NCBI GenBank assembly: GCA_043748985.1 | Contig: JAYVEG010000211.1 | Location: forward strand, 1 to 28,208 | Direction of reading: 5' to 3' | Source of the DNA: JBBROS01 sp043748985 | GTDB lineage: Bacteria > Pseudomonadota > Alphaproteobacteria > Acetobacterales > Acetobacteraceae | DNA length: 28,208 nucleotides | Part shown: positions 22,035 through 28,208 of the stretch, piece after piece | How the letters are laid out: every line of letters begins with the position of its first letter | Position numbering within the stretch: position 1 is the stretch's first letter | Position numbers and translations under genes: made by a program | Notes under the pieces: generated by a model | What the model was told of the DNA's origin: nothing | Database searches by the model: none | The model's input: the letters and a program-made list of their open reading frames with translations, nothing else

Positions 22035-23231
22035 ATGGAACAGACCTGGCGCTGGTGGGGACCGCGCGATCTGATCACTCTGGCGGATGTTTGCCAGACG
22101 GGGGCGACGGGCATCGTCACGGCGCTGCACGACATTCCGGCGGGGGCGACGTGGTCGGCCGAAGCGATCCTGGAGCGGCGCCGTGTGATCGAGGCCGATG
22201 CCGGGCTGGGGCTGCGCTGGAGCGTGGTGGAGAGCGTTCCGGTGCACGAGTCGATCAAGCTGGCCGAGGCCGGAGTGGCGCCGCTGTACGAGGCCTATCG
22301 AGCGACGCTGCGCAATCTGGGTGCGGCGGGCGTGCGGGTGGTCTGCTACAACTTCATGCCGGTGCTGGACTGGGCGCGTACCCGGCTGCGGTTTCCTCTG
22401 CCGGGCGGTGCGACCGCCCTGCGGTTCAACGCGCACGAGTTCGCCGCCTTCGATGTGCACATGCTGCGTCGGCCTGGTGCGGACGCGGACTATACGACGC
22501 CCGTGCTGGACAAGGCACGCGCCTGGCATGATGCAGCAAGCGAGGCGGACCGCGGTGCACTGTTGCAGACCATCATGGCCGGGTTGCCCGGCGCGTTCGA
22601 CCGCTACGACATCGAAGGACTGCGGCGGATGCTGGACCGGTATCGCGGCGTGGACAGGGCGGCGCTGCGGGCCAATCTGGTGCGCTTCCTGCGCGAGGTC
22701 ACTCCCGCGGCCGAGGAGGCGGGTGTCCGCCTGGCGATCCATCCGGACGACCCGCCACGGCAGCTGCTGGGGCTGCCGCGCATCTGCACCGATGCGGACG
22801 ACGTGGCCGCGATACTGGACGCGGTGGACAGCCCGGCGAACGGGCTGACGCTGTGCACCGGGTCGCTCGGCGCCAACCCTGCGAACGACCTGCCGGCCAT
22901 CGCACGGCGCTTTGCGTCCCGCATCCATTTCGCCCATCTGCGCAATGTCGCCAACGAGCCCGACGGGTCGTTCATGGAGGCGGACCACCTGGCGGGCGAT
23001 ACCGACATGGTCGCCGTGGTGCAAGCCTTGCTGAGCGAGCAGGGCCGGCGGCGGGATGCCGGCGATCCTGCCTGGCGGATCCCGTTCCGGCCCGATCATG
23101 GGCACGAGATGCTGGACGATGTCGGCAAGGCGACGCATCCCGGCTATCCCGCCATCGGGCGCATGCGCGGGCTGGCGGAGATCCGGGGCGTGATGACGGC
23201 GCTGTCGTGGCAGCACGGGCTTCCGGTTTGA
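22035..23231 (+). CDS. uxuA: mannonate dehydratase
   Basis: This cytoplasmic enzyme of 398 residues dehydrates D-mannonate to 2-keto-3-deoxygluconate, the third step of glucuronate breakdown. Diagnostic blocks in order are TGIVTALHDIPAGATWS near the N-terminus, WSVVESVPVHESIK, VVCYNFMPVLDWARTRL, RLAIHPDDPPRQLLGLPRI (metal histidine and substrate loop), TLCTGSLGANPANDLP (metal cysteine), RIHFAHLRNV and FRPDHGHEMLDD (further metal ligands). Everything needed for activity is visible and the length is standard. The ATG at 22035 lies four bases after the regulator stop; the longer frame from 22005 would overlap the regulator. It overlaps uxuB by one base. uxaC and kdgK are not in this window. Confidence 0.95.
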   Translation: MEQTWRWWGPRDLITLADVCQTGATGIVTALHDIPAGATWSAEAILERRRVIEADAGLGLRWSVVESVPVHESIKLAEAGVAPLYEAYRATLRNLGAAGVRVVCYNFMPVLDWARTRLRFPLPGGATALRFNAHEFAAFDVHMLRRPGADADYTTPVLDKARAWHDAASEADRGALLQTIMAGLPGAFDRYDIEGLRRMLDRYRGVDRAALRANLVRFLREVTPAAEEAGVRLAIHPDDPPRQLLGLPRICTDADDVAAILDAVDSPANGLTLCTGSLGANPANDLPAIARRFASRIHFAHLRNVANEPDGSFMEADHLAGDTDMVAVVQALLSEQGRRRDAGDPAWRIPFRPDHGHEMLDDVGKATHPGYPAIGRMRGLAEIRGVMTALSWQHGLPV

Positions 23232-24667
23232 TGCGGCTGTCAGATGCGATGCTGGGGCGGCTGCCGGCATCGGTGTCGCGGCCGGGCTATGACCGGGCGG
23301 TGATGGCGACGGGCATCGTGCATCTGGGCCTGGGGGCGTTCCATCGTGCGCACCAGGCGGTGCTGACGGACGCGGTTCTCCGTGCGGGGGATCTGCGCTG
23401 GGGCATCCTGGGCGTCAGCCTGCGGAGTGCGGGGACGCGGGATGCGCTGCTGCCGCAGGATGGTCTTTACACGCTGAACGTGCAGGGCGAGGCGGACACG
23501 TATCGCGTCATCGGCGCCGTGCGGGGCGTGTTGGTGGCGCCCGAGGATCCCGAAGCCCTGATCGGGGCGATGACCCGGCCGGACGTCCGCATCGTCAGCC
23601 TGACGGTGTCGGAGAAGGCTTATTGTCTGGATCCCGCAACAGGCCATCTCGACGATGCGCATCCGGACATCCGGCATGACGTGCTGCACCCCGATGCGCC
23701 GCGGACGGCGTTGGGCCTGCTGGCGGCGGCCATCGCGCGGCGCCGGGTTTCGGGGGTGCCGGCGTTCACCGTGCTGTGCTGCGACAACCTGGCCCGCAAC
23801 GGCGCGACGCTGCATCGGGCGCTGGTGCGTCTGGTGGCGCTGAGCCGTCCGGGTATGGGAGCGTTCGTCGAGGACGAAGTGGCGTGCCCGGACACGATGG
23901 TGGACCGCATCGTGCCTGCGACCGTCGATGCGGACCGCGTTCGGGTGGCGGCTGCGCTGGGGCTGGAGGATGCCTGGCCCGTTGTTGCGGAACCGTTCCT
24001 GCAATGGGTGATCGAGGACCGGTTCCCGGCCGGGCGGCCCGATTGGGAGTCGCATGGCGCCACCATGGTCGCGGCCGTGGCGCCGTTCGAGGCGATGAAG
24101 CTGCGGCTGCTGAACGCCAGCCACTCGGCACTGGCCTATCTGGGGCTGCTGGCGGGATACGGGACCGTGGCGGAGGCGATCCGCGACCCGGGGATCGCGG
24201 GGTTCGTGCAGGGGCTGATGGACGATGCCACGGCGACGCTGGCGTTGCCGGCGGGTGCCGATGCCGGGGATTACCAGCGCGCGCTGCTGGTGCGGTTCGG
24301 CAATCCTGCGTTGGATCATCATTTGGCTCAGATCGCGATGGATGGGTCGCAGAAGCTGCCGTCGCGGCTGCTGGGGACGGTGCGCGACCGGCTGGCGCGT
24401 GGTTTGCCGATCGAGCGCCATGCCCGCGCGGTGGCGGCCTGGATGCAGTATGTGGCGACGACGCCGGTGCTGCAGGATCCGCTTGCGGCCGGGCTGTCGA
24501 CGGCGGTGGCGGGTGGGGGGCCGATGGCGTTGCTGGACCTGCCTGCCGTGTTCGGGGCCGACCTGGTGGGCTGCATGGCGTTCCGCACGGCGGTGGCCGA
24601 CGGGCTCGCCGAGTTGACGGGGTGGACCAGGGGGCGTGAAGTCCGCAGATCGCCAGGCAAGCCATAA
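23231..24667 (+). CDS. uxuB: mannitol dehydrogenase family oxidoreductase, probable fructuronate reductase
   Basis: A 478-residue NAD-dependent enzyme of the polyol/long-chain mannitol dehydrogenase family. The N-terminal IVHLGLGAFHRAHQAVLTD is the dinucleotide-binding motif, and TVSEKAYCLD and VLCCDNLARNG follow. The catalytic signature FEAMKLRLLNASHSALAYLG carries Lys, Asn and His at the spacing (K, +5 N, +8 H) known from mannitol 2-dehydrogenase. Fructuronate reductase, mannitol dehydrogenase and tagaturonate reductase share this fold; the one-base overlap with uxuA argues for D-fructuronate reductase (UxuB), which yields the mannonate that UxuA dehydrates. Mannitol or other polyols cannot be excluded from the sequence. 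Confidence 0.9.
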   Translation: MRLSDAMLGRLPASVSRPGYDRAVMATGIVHLGLGAFHRAHQAVLTDAVLRAGDLRWGILGVSLRSAGTRDALLPQDGLYTLNVQGEADTYRVIGAVRGVLVAPEDPEALIGAMTRPDVRIVSLTVSEKAYCLDPATGHLDDAHPDIRHDVLHPDAPRTALGLLAAAIARRRVSGVPAFTVLCCDNLARNGATLHRALVRLVALSRPGMGAFVEDEVACPDTMVDRIVPATVDADRVRVAAALGLEDAWPVVAEPFLQWVIEDRFPAGRPDWESHGATMVAAVAPFEAMKLRLLNASHSALAYLGLLAGYGTVAEAIRDPGIAGFVQGLMDDATATLALPAGADAGDYQRALLVRFGNPALDHHLAQIAMDGSQKLPSRLLGTVRDRLARGLPIERHARAVAAWMQYVATTPVLQDPLAAGLSTAVAGGGPMALLDLPAVFGADLVGCMAFRTAVADGLAELTGWTRGREVRRSPGKP

Positions 24668-24691
24668 GGCACCGGTATGGAGGAAACGACC

Positions 24692-25891
24692 ATGATCGAC
24701 GAAGGACCCGGATCGAGAGGCGTGGGCCGCCGCTTGTTGCTGGCGGGGACCGCTGGGCTGCTGGCACCGGGGGTTGCCCATGCGCAGGTCGGGCTGCCGG
24801 GCGCGCCGGTTGTGCTGAACATCATGGACGTTGCCGGGGCGTTACAGATCGACCGGCCGGGCATCGAGCGGTTCCGGGCGCAGTTCCCGAAGCTGATGTC
24901 GCGGTTCAACGTGCAGTTGGCGCCCTCGCCGGAGCTGGCTGGGAAGTTGCGGGCGCAGCAGGCGGCGGGGCGGGTCGACATCGATTTCGTGCTGCTGGGC
25001 CTCGGGCCGCTGTCGGACGGCATCACGCAGGGGGTTTGGACGCAGCTGTTGCCGGACCATGCAGACGTGCTGCCGGATTTGAACAAGATCCTGATCCCCG
25101 GTGCGAAGCTGCTGCAGGACAATTTCGGCCGCGGGTTCGGGATCGAGGTGTCCTATACGCCGTCGGGTCCGCTGCTGGAGTATATCCCCGAGCGGGTGGG
25201 CGCTGCGGTGCCGAAGACGGCGCAGGAGCTGTTGGACTGGACCCGCGCCCATCCGCGTCGGTTCGTCTATGCCCGGCCGGCCAACTCCGGGCCCGGATGG
25301 ACCTTCCTGCAAGGCCTGCCGTACATCCTGGGCGACCGCGATCCCGCCGACCCGGTGAACGGGTGGGACAAGAGCTGGGGCTACCTGCAGGCGCTTGGCG
25401 AAAGCGTGGACTACTACCCGTCCGGGACCGCTGTGACGATGAAGGAGCTGGGCGAGGGGACGCGCGACATCATCACGTCCGCCTGTGGGTGGGACCTGAA
25501 CCCGCGCGTGCTGGGCATCGTGCCGAAGGAGGCGAAGGTCGCGATGCTGGAGGGGACGCACTGGTTGCCGGACGCGCATTTCATGGCGATCCCGAAAGGC
25601 GTGGCGCCCGAGAAGATCGCGGTGGGGGTGCGGCTGATGGCGTTCCTGCTGGAGCCGGCGCAGCAGGTGCTGACCTACGACAAGGGCTATCTTTATCCCG
25701 GCCCGGTAATCGCCAACGCGCCGCTGTCGGAGGCGCCGCAGGAGAGCCAGGACATCGTGGCGGAGTTCGGCCGCCCTGAGTACGCGGAGTGGATCCGCGA
25801 CCGGCCAGTCGCGCCGCCGCTGACGCCAGACCGGCTTGTGGCTGCTTTCCGGCGGTGGGACGAGCAGATCGGGGCGAAGGCGAAGCGGTAG
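24692..25891 (+). CDS. ABC transporter substrate-binding protein, family 1, Tat-exported
   Basis: A 399-residue extracellular binding protein. The N-terminus GVGRRLLLAGTAGLLAPGVAHAQ carries a twin arginine followed by a mild hydrophobic core and an AHAQ cleavage site, so Tat export is likely. The rest follows the family 1 pattern (RVDIDFVLLGLGPLSDG, PKTAQELLDWTRAHPRRFVYARPANSG, FMAIPKGVAPEKIAVGVRLMAFLLEP). GGAGG and the spacing favour the ATG at 24692 over one at 24677. It lies 24 bases after uxuB and is probably in the same transcript. It belongs to a different class from the SBP at 19044, so the operon would carry two unlike binding proteins. The ligand is unknown. Confidence 0.88.
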   Translation: MIDEGPGSRGVGRRLLLAGTAGLLAPGVAHAQVGLPGAPVVLNIMDVAGALQIDRPGIERFRAQFPKLMSRFNVQLAPSPELAGKLRAQQAAGRVDIDFVLLGLGPLSDGITQGVWTQLLPDHADVLPDLNKILIPGAKLLQDNFGRGFGIEVSYTPSGPLLEYIPERVGAAVPKTAQELLDWTRAHPRRFVYARPANSGPGWTFLQGLPYILGDRDPADPVNGWDKSWGYLQALGESVDYYPSGTAVTMKELGEGTRDIITSACGWDLNPRVLGIVPKEAKVAMLEGTHWLPDAHFMAIPKGVAPEKIAVGVRLMAFLLEPAQQVLTYDKGYLYPGPVIANAPLSEAPQESQDIVAEFGRPEYAEWIRDRPVAPPLTPDRLVAAFRRWDEQIGAKAKR

Positions 25892-25956
25892 CGTTGACCC
25901 TTGCTTGAACAGATGCCGGGCCGAGTCCAACGTCGATGTTCAAGCTGAGAAGGCGG

Positions 25957-26478
25957 ATGTCGATGGCGATTGCGCTCACCTGTGCCGACTATGTACGGGT
26001 CATGCCATTGGTGACGGGGGCGGTGCCGGCTGACTTCACGCTGGCGCTGGGCCATATGGGGTCCTGGCCCGACCGGGCGGAGGCGTTGCGGCGATCGACG
26101 GACGACCCGGCGGTGGCCGGTGGCTGGTCGTCCATGGGCATCCATCTGCGGCGGATCGACCAGGGCGACCGGTCGTCGGTGGCCTTGCCGGTGTTCGTGC
26201 TGCGGAATTTCACGGGACGCGACCTTTATGTGCGCAAGGGGTCGGGGCTGCGGGACGCTTCGGACCTGAGGGGCAAGCGGATCGGGATGTACAGCTGGAC
26301 GGCCAGCGGATCCATCTGGTACCGGCATTTCCTGGCGTGGGCTGGCGTGGATGTGGCCGGCGTGCAGTGGTGCATCGGTACTATCGACAAGCCGTGGGGA
26401 CTGCAGTCGGACCCCGGTTTTCCACCTAACGTGACGGGGCCTGTGGCCGGCCAGTCGTTGGCGCAGATGCTGCCCAGC
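25957..26478 (+). pseudogene. 5' remnant of a 4,5-dihydroxyphthalate decarboxylase-like SBP gene
   Basis: Starting from about the ATG at 25957, roughly 174 codons encode a protein with MAIALTCADYVRVMPLVTGAV, SSMGIHLRRIDQGDRSSVALPVFVLRNFTGRDLYVRKGSGLRDASDLRGKRIGMYSWTASGSIWYRHFLAWAGV (residues about 60-130), DKPWGL and VAGQSLAQML. This is the layout of the decarboxylase-annotated SBP group, about 320 residues in full. The sequence then runs into the reversed end of a permease gene at about 26470-26478, so the C-terminal half is missing. No signal peptide is evident, and none is required in this group. It follows the family 1 SBP after 65 bases without a visible gene. Confidence 0.6.
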
Positions 26479-26854
26479 GGGTGCAGCCGTGCACCATGGC
26501 GGCGCGCTCGAGGGCGGGGTCGATGCCCTGGAGCACCGATTGGGCAAGGATCAGCACGATCGGCAGGGCGACCACGGCATGGGTGAAGCAGATGCGGGAG
26601 CCGATGAAGCCGAGGCGAACGGACAGGAAGTAGATGGAGATGGCGGTGACGATGCCGGGCACGATGAGCGGCAGCAGCATCAGGGACATGAACACGCCGC
26701 GGAACGGCAGCCGGCCGCGCAGGAAGGCATAGGCGGCGAGGAAGCCCACCACGGTGGAGATCACGCAGCACAGCGCGGCCGTCACCAGCGAGTTGGGGTC
26801 CCGGTAGCAGCGGAACCGAAACTGCATTTCAGTTGTCGTTGGGTTGCGGGTCAC
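26470..26854 (-). pseudogene. internal remnant of a PotC/YdcV-type ABC permease gene
   Basis: On the minus strand, about 110 codons encode FRCYRDPNSLVTAALCCVISTVVGFLAAYAFLRGRLPFRGVFMSLMLLPLIVPGIVTAISIYFLSVRLGFIGSR, then ALPIVLILAQSVLQGIDPALERAAMVHGCTRW (positions about 26473-26820). This is the middle of a spermidine/putrescine-type permease (normally about 265 residues), from before the second membrane helix to the start of the EAA coupling loop. The beginning and the rest of the loop are missing. It stops against the reversed SBP remnant at about 26475, with a few bases shared by both. The family 1 SBP at 24692 is of the class that works with such permeases, but this fragment is on the opposite strand. 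Confidence 0.6.
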
Positions 26855-26878
26855 GCAGTTGCTGACTTCGTAACCGGA

Positions 26879-27523
26879 CTACCTGGCCGGCGCTTGAGCG
26901 TTTGCCTCGGTGCCTGGCCAAGCACGTAGCGCGGCCTCGACAATCGCCAGCAACGACGCGCGCGAGGTGCCGTCGCGCGCGCACACGGACATGCCCTGCG
27001 TGACTGCCAGCACCAGCCCCGCCAGCGCGGCGGCTTGCGTTCCGGGCGGCAAAACACCGTCTTCGATATCGCGTTCGATCCGCATCCTCAGCCGGCCTTC
27101 GATGGTGCGTCGCACGTCGGCCACAGCGTCCTGCACGTCGGCGGAGGCCGCCGATCCGCTTGCGGTCGCGCTGGCGAGCAGGCAGCCTTTGGGGGTGGCC
27201 TCGCCGGTGTAGGTTGTCGCGGCGGCAGTCATCAGATCGTGCGCGGCTTGGTAGGCCGTCGGCGCATCAAAGATCATGCGCGCCATGTCGTCCGGGTCGC
27301 CCGCATAAAGCCGCATGGCTTCGAGGAACAGCTGCTTCTTGTCCCCGTATGCCGTGTACAGGCTGGGGGCGCTGATCCCCATCGCGGCAGTCAGGTCGGC
27401 AACCGAGGTGGTCTCGTACCCATGGCGCCAGAAGGTCAGCATGGCCTGCCGCAACGCGGCCTCCCGATCAAAGGAGAGTGGTCGGCCAGTGCGGCGAGGC
27501 GGGGGGTGCGTCTGGATTTCCAT
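26879..27523 (-). CDS. TetR/AcrR family transcriptional regulator
   Basis: A 214-residue repressor. The N-terminal helix-turn-helix reads RRTGRPLSFDREAALRQAMLTFWRHGYETTSVADLTAAMGISAPSLYTAYGDKKQLFLEAM (about residues 10-75), the usual TetR domain. The C-terminal ligand domain contains TPKGCLLASATASGSAASADVQ, typical of the subgroup regulating oxidoreductases or efflux in response to small electrophiles. The ATG at 27523 gives a proper family start; a longer form from 27553 has no better ribosome site. It is divergent from the aldo/keto reductase gene, with an inverted repeat at 27571-27596 between them, so it probably represses both itself and the reductase. It lies 25 bases from the permease remnant. 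Confidence 0.92.
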   Translation of the reverse strand: MEIQTHPPPRRTGRPLSFDREAALRQAMLTFWRHGYETTSVADLTAAMGISAPSLYTAYGDKKQLFLEAMRLYAGDPDDMARMIFDAPTAYQAAHDLMTAAATTYTGEATPKGCLLASATASGSAASADVQDAVADVRRTIEGRLRMRIERDIEDGVLPPGTQAAALAGLVLAVTQGMSVCARDGTSRASLLAIVEAALRAWPGTEANAQAPAR

Positions 27524-27570
27524 AATGACCGATATGAAACAGGTTGACCCCATAGCCGCAACGGGGCATC

Positions 27571-27596
27571 ACTTCCATAGCACACACTATGGAAGT
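27571..27596. promoter_or_regulatory. inverted repeat, probable TetR operator
   Basis: ACTTCCATAG and CTATGGAAGT are perfect 10-base arms around CACACA. The site lies 48 bases from the TetR start and 12 bases from the aldo/keto reductase start. Arm length and total length fit a TetR dimer footprint. The pairing with this regulator is inferred from position. Confidence 0.7.
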
Positions 27597-27607
27597 CTGG
27601 AACCATC

Positions 27608-28208
27608 ATGTCCCTCACCAAATTCCGCACGCTCGGCCGCTCGGGTCTGGTGGTCAGCCCCCTCGCACTCGGGACGATGACCTTCGGTCCCGGCGAATGG
27701 AGCGCCGACGACGCAACGTCGCGCGCGATCTTTGACGCCTACCGGGACGCCGGCGGCAATTTCATCGACACGGCCGACATTTACGCAGGCGGCGCAAGCG
27801 AAACGCTCGTGGGCCAGTTCATCAAGGACACCGGCGCGCGTGACGAAGTGGTGCTCGCCACCAAGTTCGCCTTCAACGGCTCGGCAAGTCCGCTGGCCAA
27901 GACGCAGGCAGGCGGCGGTAATCCCAATGCGGGCGGCGCTGGTGCCAAGAATATTCACCGCGCGCTCGACGCGTCGCTGAAGCGGCTCGGCACCGACTAC
28001 ATCGACCTGTATTGGATGCACATCTGGGACGGTGTCACGCCGGTCGAGGAGATCGTGCAAACGCTGGGCGACCTCGTGCGGTCTGGCAAGATCCGTTACT
28101 ACGCGCTGTCCGACATGCCGGCTTGGCTTGCGATCAAGGCCGCCACCATCGCAGCGGAGCGGCGCATCCCCGGCCCGATCGCGATCCAGGTCGAATACTC
28201 GCTGGTCG
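27608..28208 (+). CDS. aldo/keto reductase (3' end outside window)
   Basis: The first 200 codons of a cytoplasmic NADPH-dependent reductase. It begins MSLTKFRTLGRSGLVVSPLALGTMTFG, normal for the family, and has the active-site aspartate and tyrosine in NFIDTADIYAGGASE (D54, Y59), lysine in LATKF (K86) and histidine in LYWMHIWD (H138), the complete catalytic tetrad. EYS near the right edge is consistent with the beta-barrel strand order. The rest is cut off by the window edge. The upstream region contains the inverted repeat likely bound by the divergent TetR protein, so induction by the regulator's ligand, possibly an aldehyde or quinone substrate, is expected. The physiological substrate is unknown. 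Confidence 0.92.
   Translation, partial: MSLTKFRTLGRSGLVVSPLALGTMTFGPGEWSADDATSRAIFDAYRDAGGNFIDTADIYAGGASETLVGQFIKDTGARDEVVLATKFAFNGSASPLAKTQAGGGNPNAGGAGAKNIHRALDASLKRLGTDYIDLYWMHIWDGVTPVEEIVQTLGDLVRSGKIRYYALSDMPAWLAIKAATIAAERRIPGPIAIQVEYSLV

Noticed and set aside
23240..24781. 513-codon minus-strand open frame opposite uxuB
   Set aside because: Antisense to the well-supported uxuB gene; low-complexity composition.
1..28208. CRISPR array, tRNA, rRNA, insertion sequence or phage genes
   Set aside because: No regularly spaced repeats, cloverleaf-like sequences, transposase motifs or structural phage genes were found.

Overview
The window is GC-rich, with third codon positions almost all G or C, and most genes lie on the plus strand in tightly packed, often ATGA-overlapping operons. 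The many substrate-binding proteins (SBPs), together with a tartrate dehydrogenase, a zinc alcohol dehydrogenase, hydantoinase and gentisate dioxygenase remnants and a mannonate dehydratase, suggest a heterotrophic soil- or plant-associated alphaproteobacterium. Acetobacteraceae (Roseomonas-like) is my best guess, but this is inference because there is no rRNA or tRNA in the window.

Layout. 1-1378: minus-strand 5' part of an Uup-type ABC-F ATPase. 1463-4021: a complete NMT1/SsuABC-type importer (SBP, ATPase, permease). 4022-4566: a relatively AT-rich gap with two possible small membrane ORFs. 4567-5640: tartrate dehydrogenase (minus). 5858-9196: a dipeptide-type SBP and two permeases without ATPases, followed by a zinc alcohol dehydrogenase (9248-10315). 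10371-10661: a small HTH-like protein (minus). 10767-11512: remnants of three genes. 11509-12285: a DODA-type dioxygenase (minus). 12558-15956: SDR, SDR tail remnant, polysaccharide deacetylase, second dipeptide-type SBP. 15953-16236: amidase head joined to a flavin-monooxygenase tail. 16241-18874: IclR regulator, a hyuA head joined to a hyuB tail, and a DadA-like FAD oxidoreductase. 18968-25891: a palindromic operator followed by a likely operon of polar amino-acid-type SBP, two permeases, GntR/FCD regulator, uxuA, uxuB and a Tat-exported family 1 SBP. 25957-26854: SBP head against an inverted permease fragment. 26879-28208: TetR regulator divergent from an aldo/keto reductase, with a near-symmetric operator between them.

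How it fits together. The best-defined unit is the GntR-uxuA-uxuB operon. It appears to couple a polar-amino-acid-type importer to hexuronate/hexonate breakdown (fructuronate to mannonate to 2-keto-3-deoxygluconate), under a GntR/FCD regulator whose probable operator is an 18-bp perfect palindrome ahead of the first gene. No ATPase gene accompanies this importer or the dipeptide-type one, so the ATPase would have to be encoded elsewhere.

The second theme is decay. At least five places carry a gene head or tail abutting a fragment of another gene, in an otherwise intact operon background. Most look like interior deletions of catabolic/transport operons (gentisate dioxygenase, amidase, LLM monooxygenase, HyuA/HyuB, SDR, two SBPs, a PotC-like permease). 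Either the genome has undergone repeated deletion here, or the assembly has closed gaps wrongly; long reads would decide. I found no CRISPR array, tRNA, rRNA, insertion sequence or recognisable prophage. I did not find a clearly new system; the closest candidates are the transporter-linked uxu operon and the cluster of deletion scars.
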